Assembly: GCF_036226445.1 (NCBI RefSeq)
Contig: NZ_CP108474.1
Location: 5,084,001-5,148,000, forward strand
Direction: 5' to 3'
Source of the DNA: Streptomyces sp. NBC_01255
Lineage (GTDB): Bacteria > Actinomycetota > Actinomycetes > Streptomycetales > Streptomycetaceae
Length of the DNA stretch: 64,000 bases
Both the position numbers and the translations under genes were made by a program. Under the pieces are notes generated by a model. It was not told the DNA's origin and ran no database searches. It worked only from the letters and a program-made list of their open reading frames with translations. This document shows positions 49,012-59,632 of this stretch, one piece after another (the stretch's first letter is position 1; each line of letters starts with the position of its first letter).

Positions 49012-50265
49012 GTGAGTACTTCCCAGGGCAGTCACCGAGCCGGACGGCGAGCGGCGACCCTGCCCGTCCACGAGCAGCCCACCCAAGAGGCCCAGCTCGT
49101 CGTCCCCGGTCAGGGGAGCTCCCCTGCCGGATCCCGGCGCGCCGCCCGCCGCCGCAAGGCCTCCGGCTCCCCCCGGGACGGCCTCCGGCGGCTCGTCCCG
49201 CAGGCCCTCGTCGTCGCCTTCCTCGCCGGCGGCACCAGCGCCTTCGTCGCCAACGACAAGGCGGTCCGGCTCTCCGTCGACGGCGTCCCGCGCAGCCTCC
49301 ACACCTTCGCCGACGACGTCGACGAGCTCCTCGCCCACGAGGGCCTGACCGTCGGCTCCCACGACATCGTCGCCCCCGCCCCCGGCGAGGCCCTCGCCAA
49401 CGGCGACGAGATCGTCGTCCGGTACGGGCGGCCGGTCGCCCTCACCCTCGACGGCCGGCGCCACACGATCTGGACCACCGCCAGGACCGTCGAGGGGGCG
49501 CTGCGCCAGCTCGGGGTTCGCGCGGAGGGCGCGTACCTCTCGGTCTCCCGCGCGGCCCCGATCACCCGCCAGGGCCTCGCCCTCGACGTCCGCACCGAGC
49601 GGACGGTCACCTTCCTCGCCGACGGCCGCGAGCGCGTCGTCCGCACCAACGCCGCCACCATCCGCGAGGCCCTCGCCGAGGCCGGGATCACCCTCTCGGG
49701 CCAGGACACCACCTCCGTCGCGGCCGGCTCGTACCCCCGCGACGGCCAGACGGTCACCGTGCTGCGCATCATCGGCTCCCGGCAGGTCCGGGAGGAGGCG
49801 ATCCCGTACGCCGTCGAGAGGGTCCGCGACCCCGAGCTGTTCGCGGGCACCGAGGTCGTCGAACGGCAGGGCGTCGCGGGCGTCCGCCGTGTCACGTACG
49901 CCCTGCGCACGGTCAACGGCGTCAAGCAGAAGCCCCGCAGGACCGGCGAGGAGATCGTCCGCGAACCCGTCAGCCGCAAGGTGCGGATCGGCACCCGGGC
50001 CCTGCCCACCTCCGTCGCCGGCGCCGACGGCCTCGACTGGGCCGCCCTCGCCGCCTGCGAGTCCGGCGGCCGCCCGAACGCCGTCGACCCCTCGGGGACG
50101 TACGGCGGGCTCTACCAGTTCGACCCCGGCACCTGGCGCTCCCTCGGCGGCAAGGGCACCGCCCAGAACGCGCCCGCGGCCGAGCAGACGTTCCGGGCGA
50201 AGAAGCTGTACGTGCAGCGGGGCGCGAGCCCGTGGCCCCACTGCGGCAGGCGGCTCCACGGGTGA
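49012..50265 (+). CDS. rpfB: Resuscitation-promoting factor RpfB, 417 aa
   Basis: An exported muralytic enzyme that wakes dormant cells or spores. Residues 1-60 are a basic, disordered cytosolic tail; a membrane anchor lies at about 65-82. Three DUF348 repeats follow (about 85-260, for example VRLSVDGVPRSLHTFADDVDELLAHEG), then a G5 domain (about 265-335, EEAIPYAVERVRDPELFAGTEVV). The C-terminal Rpf domain has LAACESGGRPNAVDPSGTYGGLYQFDPGTW, with catalytic Glu in ACESGG. GTG 49012 has no clear Shine-Dalgarno. The structured leader upstream may regulate it. Confidence 0.94.
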   Translation: MSTSQGSHRAGRRAATLPVHEQPTQEAQLVVPGQGSSPAGSRRAARRRKASGSPRDGLRRLVPQALVVAFLAGGTSAFVANDKAVRLSVDGVPRSLHTFADDVDELLAHEGLTVGSHDIVAPAPGEALANGDEIVVRYGRPVALTLDGRRHTIWTTARTVEGALRQLGVRAEGAYLSVSRAAPITRQGLALDVRTERTVTFLADGRERVVRTNAATIREALAEAGITLSGQDTTSVAAGSYPRDGQTVTVLRIIGSRQVREEAIPYAVERVRDPELFAGTEVVERQGVAGVRRVTYALRTVNGVKQKPRRTGEEIVREPVSRKVRIGTRALPTSVAGADGLDWAALAACESGGRPNAVDPSGTYGGLYQFDPGTWRSLGGKGTAQNAPAAEQTFRAKKLYVQRGASPWPHCGRRLHG

Positions 50266-50305
50266 GCCGTCGGTCGGCTCCACCGGTGCCCCGTAGGCTG
50301 TACCG

Positions 50306-51178
50306 GTGAGCACCACCACCGGCCCCGAAAGCCCCGACGCCCTCCTCGGCCCCGCCGACATCCGTGAGCTGGCCGCCGCCCTCGGCGTGCGCCCCACGAA
50401 GCAGAAGGGCCAGAACTTCGTCATCGACGCCAACACCGTCCGGCGGATCGTCCGCACGGCCGAGGTGCGGCCCGACGACGTCGTCGTGGAGGTGGGGCCC
50501 GGACTCGGCTCCCTCACCCTGGCCCTCCTGGAGGCCGCGGACCGGGTGACGGCCGTCGAGATCGACGACGTGCTCGCCGCCGCGCTGCCCGCCACGATCG
50601 CCGCCCGCATGCCCGCGCGCGCCGACCGCTTCGCGCTCGTCCACTCCGACGCCATGCAGGTGCAGGAGCTCCCGGGCCCGCCGCCGACCGCGCTCGTCGC
50701 CAACCTGCCGTACAACGTCGCCGTGCCGGTCCTGCTCCACATGCTGGAGCGGTTCCCGACCATCGAGCGGACCCTCGTCATGGTCCAGGCCGAGGTCGCC
50801 GACCGGCTCGCCGCCAAGCCCGGCAACAAGGTCTACGGCGTCCCGTCGGTCAAGGCGAACTGGTACGCGGAGGTGAAGCGGGCCGGCTCCATCGGCCGCA
50901 ACGTCTTCTGGCCCGCGCCGAACGTCGACTCGGGCCTCGTCTCCCTCGTCCGCCGCGCCGAGCCGCTCGCGACCACCGCCTCCCGCAAGGAGGTCTTCGC
51001 GGTCGTCGACGCGGCGTTCGCGCAGCGCCGCAAGACCCTGCGCGCGGCCCTCGCGACCTGGGCGGGCTCGCCCGCCGCGGCGGAGGAGGCCCTGGTCAAG
51101 GCCGGGATCTCGCCGCAGGCGCGCGGCGAGGCGCTGACGGTCGAGGAGTTCGCGAGGATCGCGGAGGCGAAGGCATGA
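50306..51178 (+). CDS. rsmA: 16S rRNA dimethyltransferase, 290 aa
   Basis: It dimethylates A1518 and A1519 of 16S rRNA (KsgA). Motifs: [19 protein letters not shown]-binding [12 protein letters not shown], and the catalytic [15 protein letters not shown] 50306 has TAGGCT (50294-50299) only 6 bases upstream and no ribosome-binding site, so a leaderless transcript is possible. It overlaps ispE by 4 bases. The rpfB-rsmA-ispE order is usual for actinobacteria. Confidence 0.95.
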   Translation: MSTTTGPESPDALLGPADIRELAAALGVRPTKQKGQNFVIDANTVRRIVRTAEVRPDDVVVEVGPGLGSLTLALLEAADRVTAVEIDDVLAAALPATIAARMPARADRFALVHSDAMQVQELPGPPPTALVANLPYNVAVPVLLHMLERFPTIERTLVMVQAEVADRLAAKPGNKVYGVPSVKANWYAEVKRAGSIGRNVFWPAPNVDSGLVSLVRRAEPLATTASRKEVFAVVDAAFAQRRKTLRAALATWAGSPAAAEEALVKAGISPQARGEALTVEEFARIAEAKA

Positions 51179-52086
51179 CCGTCTCCGGCAGCGTCACCGT
51201 CCGGGTCCCGGCGAAGGTCAACGTCCAGCTGGCCGTCGGCGCGGCCCGCCCCGACGGCTTCCACGACCTGGCCAACGTCTTCCTCGCCGTCTCCCTGTAC
51301 GACGAGGTCACGGCCGCCCCGGCCGCCGAGCTGACGGTCACCTGCGAGGGCCCGGACGCCGACAAGGTGCCGCTGGACCGCACGAACCTCGCCGCGCGCG
51401 CCGCCGAGCTGCTCGCCGCCCGGCACGGCATCTCCCCGGACGTGCACCTGCACATCGCCAAGGACATCCCGGTCGCCGGCGGCATGGCCGGCGGCAGCGC
51501 GGACGGCGCGGGCGCGCTGCTCGCCTGCGATGCGCTCTGGGGTCTGAACACCCCGCGCGCCGACCTCCTGGAGATCTGCGCGGAACTGGGCTCCGACGTG
51601 CCGTTCAGCCTGGTCGGCGGGGCGGCGCTCGGCACCGGCCGCGGCGAGCAGCTCACGGAACTCCCGGTCGGCGGGACCTTCCACTGGGTGTTCGCCGTCG
51701 CCGACGGCGGTCTTTCGACCCCGGCGGTGTACGGGGAGTTCGACCGTCTCACCGAGGGCGTCGACGTCCCCGCCCCGACCGCCTCCCCGCTCCTCCTGGA
51801 CGCCCTCCGCACCGGCGACACCACCGCCCTCGCGGGCGCCCTCGCCAACGACCTCCAGGCGGCGGCGCTCTCCCTGCGCCCGTCGCTCGCGGCGACCCTG
51901 ACGGCCGGCACGGACGCGGGCGCGCTGGCCGCGCTGGTCTCCGGCTCGGGCCCGACGACGGCGTTCCTGGTGAAGGACGCGGAGGCGGCGGAGACCGTCG
52001 CCGCCGCCCTCATCGCCTCGGGCACGTGCAGGACGGCGCGGGTGGCGACCTCCCCGGCGCCCGGCGCGGCCGTCCTCCCGGCCTGA
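51175..52086 (+). CDS. ispE: 4-(cytidine 5'-diphospho)-2-C-methyl-D-erythritol kinase, 303 aa
   Basis: The fourth step of the MEP isoprenoid pathway. GHMP-kinase motifs are present: [23 protein letters not shown] at the N-terminus, the ATP-binding [19 protein letters not shown] (residues about 98-116), and [11 protein letters not shown] near the C-terminus. ATG 51175 overlaps rsmA by 4 bases, so translation is coupled. Confidence 0.95.
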   Translation: MTVSGSVTVRVPAKVNVQLAVGAARPDGFHDLANVFLAVSLYDEVTAAPAAELTVTCEGPDADKVPLDRTNLAARAAELLAARHGISPDVHLHIAKDIPVAGGMAGGSADGAGALLACDALWGLNTPRADLLEICAELGSDVPFSLVGGAALGTGRGEQLTELPVGGTFHWVFAVADGGLSTPAVYGEFDRLTEGVDVPAPTASPLLLDALRTGDTTALAGALANDLQAAALSLRPSLAATLTAGTDAGALAALVSGSGPTTAFLVKDAEAAETVAAALIASGTCRTARVATSPAPGAAVLPA

Positions 52087-52153
52087 CACCTTCCCTTCAC
52101 CTTCGCCTGCCACCCTGGGCCGTCGGTTCGGACGAGCCCAGGGGGGGCATCGC

Positions 52154-52441
52154 GTGAAGGTGTGGCGGTGGTGGAAGGCGACGAAGGCGAGACACCGGCT
52201 GGTGCTGAAGCTGCTCGACGAATGCGGTCAGGTCGTCATGTTCAGCTGGCTGATCATCCTGAACCTCGTGTTCTGGGACTCCGGCGAGGCCGAGGACATC
52301 CTGTCCCCGCTCCCCGGCGGGGCCTGGTGGAGGTGGGTGGGGCTTGCGTTCGCCGTCCTCTTCCTCCCCGCCGCCTGCCGGGGTGCCGTGCACGCCTGGC
52401 GGGCGTGGCGCCGCGACCCGGACCGCGTCCGTGCCGGCTGA
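52154..52441 (+). CDS. Small membrane protein, 95 aa
   Basis: Two hydrophobic segments (VVMFSWLIILNLVFW and VGLAFAVLFLPAACRGAV) flank an acidic loop (DSGEAEDILSPLPG). The N-terminus is rich in Trp, Lys and Arg, and the C-terminus is arginine-rich. GTG 52154 follows a GGGGGGC stretch. Function unknown; it is convergent with the secreted beta-propeller gene. Confidence 0.6.
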   Translation: MKVWRWWKATKARHRLVLKLLDECGQVVMFSWLIILNLVFWDSGEAEDILSPLPGGAWWRWVGLAFAVLFLPAACRGAVHAWRAWRRDPDRVRAG

Positions 52442-52447
52442 GCCTCC

Positions 52448-53422
52448 TCAGTGCTTGTTCTTGGAGATCCGGGCCAGGAGCAGGTTCGGGTCCGGGTTCT
52501 GTGTGTTGAAGAAGGCCGCGCTGTTCACATAGACGGTCTTGGCACGCACCGCCACGGAGGTCGGGTTGTCGAGGCCGTCCGCGCGGGTGAGCACGGTCTT
52601 GTGGGTGCCGTCGGGCCGCACGAGCTCCACCTCGTCGACCTGGTTCAGTGCGGCGAGGACCGTGTCGCCGTGCCCGGTGAAGGCGAAGTCGTCGATGGAC
52701 GTGAGCCCGGTCGCCCGGGTCTCGATCGGACCCGCCGCGTGGTCGGGACCGGGGCCGATCGGGATGCGCAGCAGGGTCGCGTGGGCGGTGTTGGACACCC
52801 AGACGGCACCGTGGTGGATCTTGAGGCCGTTGGCGCCGAAGGGGATCTGCGCGGTGGGTTCGAGAGCGGCGCCGGTGGCCCAGGCCGTGGGCGTGCCGCC
52901 GGTCACCGGGAGGGACCACACCGTGCCGAGCTGCGTGTCGGCGGTGTAGAGGGTGCCGCACTTCTCGTCGAGGGCGAGCCCGTTGGGGAAGGAGTTCGCC
53001 GGGAAGAACCCGATCTGCTCCGGCTCGCGGCCGCCGGGCGCGATGCGCCAGACGCCGGTCTCCTCCGTCCCGGTGACGTAGGTGACGTAGAGGGTGCCGT
53101 CGTGGGCGCGGGCGATGCCCAGGGCGACCGCCCCGCCGACGGGCGTCTGCGCGTCCGGCACCTCGGGCAGGGTGGCGAGGATCGTTGTCCCGCCCTCCTT
53201 GGTGACGCGGGCGACCTGATGGGCGAAGGCGAAGGTGATGTCGGCGGAGCCGTCGGGTTCGAGGGCGATGTTCTCGGCGTTCTGCCCGGCGGCGAAGTCG
53301 AAGTGGGCGACGATGCGGGGATCGGACACGGTCGGATCGCCGCCCGACGCGGGGCCCGCCGCGAGCACGGCGAGGGCGGCGGTGGCGGTGGCGACGGCGG
53401 CGAGGCGTGGGTGTCTCGTCAT
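52448..53422 (-). CDS. Secreted beta-propeller (SMP-30/ScyD-like) protein, 324 aa
   Basis: A signal peptide covers residues 1-31 (MTRHPRLAAVATATAALAVLAAGPASG). Propeller-blade repeats follow, for example NIALEPDGSADITFAFAHQVARVTKEG, GIARAHDGTLYVTYV, FPNGLALDEKCGTLYTADTQLGTVWSL and GANGLKIHHGAVWVSNTAHATLLRI. Actinobacterial members of this group are often labelled ScyD/ScyE-like. The function is not known. GGAG precedes ATG 53422. It is divergent from the acyltransferase; a TACTCA-N9-TGAGTA dyad (53577-53597) lies between them. Confidence 0.8.
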   Translation of the reverse strand: MTRHPRLAAVATATAALAVLAAGPASGGDPTVSDPRIVAHFDFAAGQNAENIALEPDGSADITFAFAHQVARVTKEGGTTILATLPEVPDAQTPVGGAVALGIARAHDGTLYVTYVTGTEETGVWRIAPGGREPEQIGFFPANSFPNGLALDEKCGTLYTADTQLGTVWSLPVTGGTPTAWATGAALEPTAQIPFGANGLKIHHGAVWVSNTAHATLLRIPIGPGPDHAAGPIETRATGLTSIDDFAFTGHGDTVLAALNQVDEVELVRPDGTHKTVLTRADGLDNPTSVAVRAKTVYVNSAAFFNTQNPDPNLLLARISKNKH

Positions 53423-53641
53423 GGGTGTCTCCTTCGAGGCGGCTTGGGGGCGGTGGCCCGAGGAGAACATGACGGGTCGTCAGTCGCGGGGTCCGGCAGC
53501 CGTGGCCGAGGGGTCGCCCGCGTGGTCGACGGCATGGGGCCGGTTGGCACTGCGCCCCGGGGGTCCGGGAGGCCCGTACTCACCCGCCGGTTGAGTATCC
53601 GCGCCCTGTCGGCGACCGCCCCCGTCCGGGACCGTACGAGC

Positions 53642-54943
53642 ATGGGAATCAGCGCTCGTGAACTCGCCGCCGCGACACCCGCGACCCGGGACCGGTACGT
53701 GGATCTGCTCCGGGTCGCCTCGCTCGCCGTCGTCGTGCTCGGGCACTGGCTCATGGCGGCCGTCACCGAGGACGAGCAGATCGGGAACCTTCTCGCCGTC
53801 GTCCCCGAACTCCAGCTCGTGACCTGGGTCTTCCAGGTCATGCCGGTGTTCTTCTTCGTCGGCGGCTTCTCGCACGCCCTCGCCCACCGCTCCCGCCCCG
53901 CCTACGCGTCCTTCCTGCGGGCCCGGCTCCAGCGGCTGCTGCGGCCGACGATGGTCTTCGTCGCGGTGTGGGGTGCCGCCGCGCTCGTCCTCCAGCTGGC
54001 CGGGGCCGACGGTGGACTCACCGGGGTCGTGCTGCGTCTGGTCACCCAGCCGCTGTGGTTCATCGGGATCTACCTCGCGATGGTCGCCTTCACCCCGCCG
54101 CTGCTGCGGCTGCACGAGCGGTGGGGCTGGGGCGCGTTCGCCGTGCTCGCGGGCGGGGCGGTCGCGGTGGACGTGCTGCGGTTCGCCGCCGGGGTGCCGT
54201 TCGTCGAGTTCCTGAACTTCGCGTTCGTCTGGCTGGCGGTCCACCAGCTCGGCTTCCTGCGCGCCGACGGCATGATCCGCCGGCCCGCGCTGCTCGCCGG
54301 TGCGGGCCTCGTCGGTGCCGCCGCGCTCGTGGCCCTCGGCCCGTATCCGCTCTCGATGGTGGGAATGCCCGGGGAGAAGGTCTCGAACATGGCCCCGCCG
54401 ACCCTCGCCCTGCTCTGCCACGGCCTGTGGCTGGTCGGCGCGGTGGAGCTGCTGCGGGGGCCGGGGGCGCGGCTCGTCGCCCGGGCCGGGGTGTGGCGGG
54501 CGGTGGTCGCCGCCAACGGGATCGCGATGACCGCGTTCCTCTGGCATCTGACGGCGATGCTCGGGGTGTACGGGGCGATGCTCGGGTTCGGCGTCACGCT
54601 GCCCGAGCCGGCGTCCGGTGCCTGGTGGGCGCAGGTGCCGCTGCGGATGGGCGTGGCGGTCGTCCTCACCGCCGGGCTCGTCGCCGTGTTCCGCCGCTTC
54701 GAGGCCCCGCCGCGGCCCGCCCCGCCGACCGCCTCGGGCGGCCCCGCCGCGGCCCTCGGCATCACTCTCGCGCTGCTTGGCGTGCTCGGTCTCTCGATGA
54801 CGGGCTTCGCGGGGCTGCTGACCGGCCACTCGGCGACCCTGATCGCCGTCCCGGTCACGGCCCCGGCGGCCGTCGGCCTGGCCCTCGCGGGCTGGCTGCT
54901 GGTGGAGCGGGCGGGGCGGCGCCGGGCCGGGGGCGGTTCCTGA
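53642..54943 (+). CDS. Acyltransferase 3-family membrane protein, 433 aa
   Basis: Residues 18-60 match the family start (RDRYVDLLRVASLAVVVLGHWLMAA), with the catalytic His in LGHW and the partner motif FFFVGGFSHALAHRSR. About ten membrane helices follow, and HLTAMLGVYGAM lies in the second half. Such proteins acylate cell-surface or secreted sugars. ATG 53642 is the family-like start; upstream sequence is non-coding. It is transcribed alone. Confidence 0.85.
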   Translation: MGISARELAAATPATRDRYVDLLRVASLAVVVLGHWLMAAVTEDEQIGNLLAVVPELQLVTWVFQVMPVFFFVGGFSHALAHRSRPAYASFLRARLQRLLRPTMVFVAVWGAAALVLQLAGADGGLTGVVLRLVTQPLWFIGIYLAMVAFTPPLLRLHERWGWGAFAVLAGGAVAVDVLRFAAGVPFVEFLNFAFVWLAVHQLGFLRADGMIRRPALLAGAGLVGAAALVALGPYPLSMVGMPGEKVSNMAPPTLALLCHGLWLVGAVELLRGPGARLVARAGVWRAVVAANGIAMTAFLWHLTAMLGVYGAMLGFGVTLPEPASGAWWAQVPLRMGVAVVLTAGLVAVFRRFEAPPRPAPPTASGGPAAALGITLALLGVLGLSMTGFAGLLTGHSATLIAVPVTAPAAVGLALAGWLLVERAGRRRAGGGS

Positions 54944-54953
54944 GGTCGTCGCC

Positions 54954-55367
54954 TCAGATCGCGATGACGGTCGCCCGCCCGGCACAGAGGACCATCAGGT
55001 CCTCCGGGTCCGAGGTGAGCACGGTGACCGGACCGGGCGCCGTGCGGGCCGTCGCGGCGACCATCGCGTCGATGGCGTACTTGTGGCCGTGCAGCCCGTT
55101 CTCCGCCAGCAGGGCCGCCGCACGCCGGGCGACGGCGTCCGTCACGGGCTCGACGACGAGGCGGGACAGGGTCCATTCCAGGGCCGCGCGGTTGATCCGC
55201 GGGTGCATCACCTCCACCAGGGTGGCGGCGCTCGTCACGACGCGCAGGTCGTCGGCGCGGGCGAGCGCGAGCCAGGTGGTGACCTCGCGGTCACGCAGGA
55301 CGGCCTTGGCCAGTCCCTCGCCGTCGAGGACCAGGGTGCCGCCGGGGGCGGCCTCCGTACGGGTCAC
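54954..55367 (-). CDS. PIN-domain protein (VapC-like toxin), 137 aa
   Basis: The acidic catalytic set of the PIN fold is visible: LVLDGEGLAKAVL near the N-terminus, a Glu in ATLVEVMH, and the C-terminal HKYAIDAMVAATA with VLTSDPEDL. These ribonucleases act as toxins when freed from their antitoxin. GTG 55367 overlaps the antitoxin stop (GTGA), as is usual for such pairs. Confidence 0.88.
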   Translation of the reverse strand: MTRTEAAPGGTLVLDGEGLAKAVLRDREVTTWLALARADDLRVVTSAATLVEVMHPRINRAALEWTLSRLVVEPVTDAVARRAAALLAENGLHGHKYAIDAMVAATARTAPGPVTVLTSDPEDLMVLCAGRATVIAI

Positions 55368-55636
55368 GCGGCGCTCGCCCCGGTCGGCTTCGCGTCGCCC
55401 TGCTGCTCGCGGGCCCGGCGCAGCTGTTCGCGCCGTGCCTGGATCTCCTCGTCCGTGACCGGTCCGTGCTCGGCCTCGGCGACCGCGATGAGCTCGTTGA
55501 GATCGTCCCGCTCTATCTGCCGGGCGACCGCGGCCGCGACGTAGGCGGAGAGTCCCGAGGGCCCGCTGCGGGCCCGTGCGGCCTCCGCGATGTCGCGCGG
55601 CATGCTGATCGAGTACTTCTGAGTGGGCTCGCTCAT
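55364..55636 (-). CDS. VapB-like antitoxin, 90 aa
   Basis: The N-terminal MSEPTQKYSISMPRDIAEAARARSG looks like a ribbon-helix-helix DNA-binding domain. The charged C-terminus (DEEIQARREQLRRAREQQGDA) would bind the toxin. ATG 55636 is divergent from the ABC-F gene, with under 100 bases between them. The toxin gene follows with a 4-base overlap. Confidence 0.8.
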   Translation of the reverse strand: MSEPTQKYSISMPRDIAEAARARSGPSGLSAYVAAAVARQIERDDLNELIAVAEAEHGPVTDEEIQARREQLRRAREQQGDAKPTGASAA

Positions 55637-55730
55637 GCCCCTTATGCTACCGCCGATGCCACCCGTCGGTGGGGCGTACGAGGCGACGTACCCTGGGACG
55701 TCGATCGATCCCCGTACAGGAAGAGTCAAC

Positions 55731-57539
<1,809 letters not shown>

Positions 57540-57578
57540 CCGGACAGGTAACGGCACGCATAACAAGGGCATCACGGG

Positions 57579-57611
57579 CCGGTCCTCCCTTGGGTACAAG
57601 GGGTGGACCGG
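57579..57611 (+). terminator. Terminator after the ABC-F gene
   Basis: CCGGTCCTCCCTTG (57579-57592) pairs with CAAGGGGTGGACCGG (57597-57611) with one internal mismatch, and CTTTT follows a few bases later. Confidence 0.75.
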
Positions 57612-57675
57612 TCGCTTTTGCGTCGCCGCGTGGGTGGTAGAAAGAAAACCCGCTCACGTCAAGGGGGAACCGCTG

Positions 57676-59619
57676 ATGACCCAGCCGCCCAGCAACCAGC
57701 CGCCGGGGGGCTTCGGAGCCCCTCAGGACCCGAGCCAGGTCCCGGGCCAGGGCATGCCGCCCGTCCCGCCGGTCCCGCCGCAGTCACCGCCGGTGCCGCC
57801 GCAGGCCCCGCAGGCCGGCGCGCCCGGTCAGCCGGCCCAGCCCGGTCCGTACGGCCAGCCGCAGCAGCCGCCGCAGCAGCCCGGATACGGATACCCGCAG
57901 CAGCCCGGCCAGCCGGCCCAGCCCGGTCCGTACGGGCAGCCGGCCCAGCCCGGTCCGTACGGCTACCCGCAGCAGCCGCAGCAGCCCGGTCCGTACGGCC
58001 AGCAGCCGCAGCAGCCGGGCCCGTACGGCCAGCAGCCGCAGCAGCCGGGCCCGTACGGCCAGCAGCCGGGTCCGTACGGCCAGCAGCCCGGCCAGTACGG
58101 CGGCGGTTACCCCACGCAGCCCGTGTACCAGGGCGCCCCCACCCCGCCTGCCCCCGGCGGCGGTGGCCTCAAGGGCCGGACCGGTGTCGTCGCGGCCGTG
58201 GCCGCCGGAGCCGTCCTGATCGCCGCCGTCACGACCTGGGCGGTCGTCGGTGGCGGGGACGACGAGAAGGGCCCGATCGCCGGGCCGACCGCGACCGCGA
58301 GCGCCTCGACCTCGGCCACCGGCGCCCCCACGCCGACCGAGTCGGTGGACCAGGGCGACGGTTCGGGCGACGGCCGGGGCGGCGACGACGACCTCAACGC
58401 CGGCCGCAAGCCCGGCGAGGCGAAGGTCGACTGGCTGCTGAAGAACAACGTCGACCTGCCGCGCAACGGCTCCGACGTCATGGGCCCGTGGATCGTCGGC
58501 GACGTCGTCGTCAAGGCGATGTACAAGAGCATCGACGGCTACAGCCTGAGCGACGGCTCCCTGAAGTGGCACGTCGACGTGCCGTTCGAGCTGTGCGCGG
58601 CCCCGCCGCAGCCCTCCACCGGCGGCTTCATGGTCTTCGGGCACAACGACAGCGCCAAGGACGGCGCCAAGTGCCTCGGGCTCCAGCAGGTGAACCTCAA
58701 GACCGGCAAGGTGGGCTGGAAGAAGTCCGTCCCCAAGCCGACCGGCTTCTTCGCCTTCTCCGACAACACCCTGTCCATCAGCGGCAACACGGTCACCGCG
58801 GCCGGCTCCAGCACCGCCTACGGCTTCTCCCTCACCGACGGGAAGCAGCTCTTCAAGGGCGCGACCTCCGGCTGCAAGCCCTTCGCGTACGCGGGCGGCA
58901 GCAAGCTGATCGCCGCCATGGACTGCCCCTCGGGCAGCACGACCAAGAAGATCCAGGCGGTCGGCGAGGTCAACCCCGCCACGGGCAAGCCCAAGTACAC
59001 CTTCCAGCTGGAGGCGAACTGGGAGGTCGACAAGGTCTACTCGGTCGACCCGCTGGTCGTCTCCGCCACCCAGCGCGAGCAGAAGAAGTGGACCATCTTC
59101 GCGCTCGACGCCAAGGGCAAGCTCCGCTCGCAGATCCAGGGCGGCAAGGACAAGTTCGCCCCGTCCTGCGGCGGCAGCTTCGTCGTCTTCGGCAAGAACC
59201 TCCAGGGCTGCACCGGAGTCGCCGCCGACGCCAACACCTTCTACATGGCCACCGAGACCTCGTACGGCAAGCCCAACGAGGTCGTCGCCTTCGACCTGAA
59301 GAACGGCAAGCCCAAGTGGCGTTCCAAGGCGCCGGGTGAGCAGCAGATGATCCCGCTGCGCATGGACGGCGGGCAGGTCCTGGTCTACGTCGACCCGTCG
59401 TACGACAAGGGCGGCGCCGTCGCGACCATCGCCCCGACCGGCGGTGCGCCGAAGATCCTGCTCCAGCACCCGGCCTCGACGTCCGAGATCGAGAACAGCT
59501 TCTACGACCCGGGGTTCGCCTACGGCAGTGGCACCTTCGTCGTGACGAGCGGACGTGTCTCCGCGACGAACGACAAGGAAGAGAAGGAAGTCAAGACGAT
59601 GATGGCGTTCAGCAAGTGA
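57676..59619 (+). CDS. Membrane-anchored PQQ-like beta-propeller protein, 647 aa
   Basis: Residues 1-165 are a Pro/Gln/Gly/Tyr-rich cytosolic tail with repeated [10 protein letters not shown]. One membrane helix follows (about 175-200, [22 protein letters not shown]), then a Ser/Thr linker and an extracytoplasmic propeller (about 260-645) with blades such as [47 protein letters not shown] and [15 protein letters not shown]. There are no PQQ-dependent dehydrogenase motifs, so a binding role is likelier. It is followed by a paralogue 13 bases downstream. Confidence 0.85.
   Translation: MTQPPSNQPPGGFGAPQDPSQVPGQGMPPVPPVPPQSPPVPPQAPQAGAPGQPAQPGPYGQPQQPPQQPGYGYPQQPGQPAQPGPYGQPAQPGPYGYPQQPQQPGPYGQQPQQPGPYGQQPQQPGPYGQQPGPYGQQPGQYGGGYPTQPVYQGAPTPPAPGGGGLKGRTGVVAAVAAGAVLIAAVTTWAVVGGGDDEKGPIAGPTATASASTSATGAPTPTESVDQGDGSGDGRGGDDDLNAGRKPGEAKVDWLLKNNVDLPRNGSDVMGPWIVGDVVVKAMYKSIDGYSLSDGSLKWHVDVPFELCAAPPQPSTGGFMVFGHNDSAKDGAKCLGLQQVNLKTGKVGWKKSVPKPTGFFAFSDNTLSISGNTVTAAGSSTAYGFSLTDGKQLFKGATSGCKPFAYAGGSKLIAAMDCPSGSTTKKIQAVGEVNPATGKPKYTFQLEANWEVDKVYSVDPLVVSATQREQKKWTIFALDAKGKLRSQIQGGKDKFAPSCGGSFVVFGKNLQGCTGVAADANTFYMATETSYGKPNEVVAFDLKNGKPKWRSKAPGEQQMIPLRMDGGQVLVYVDPSYDKGGAVATIAPTGGAPKILLQHPASTSEIENSFYDPGFAYGSGTFVVTSGRVSATNDKEEKEVKTMMAFSK
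57988..58089 (+). repeat. In-frame 30-bp repeats coding [10 protein letters not shown]
   Basis: Two exact-type units of 30 bases (57988-58017 and 58018-58047) and shortened 21-base copies after them encode the Pro/Gln-rich tail of the propeller protein. Because all steps are multiples of three, length changes would keep the frame. Confidence 0.8.
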
Positions 59620-59632
59620 GGGATTCGGACCG

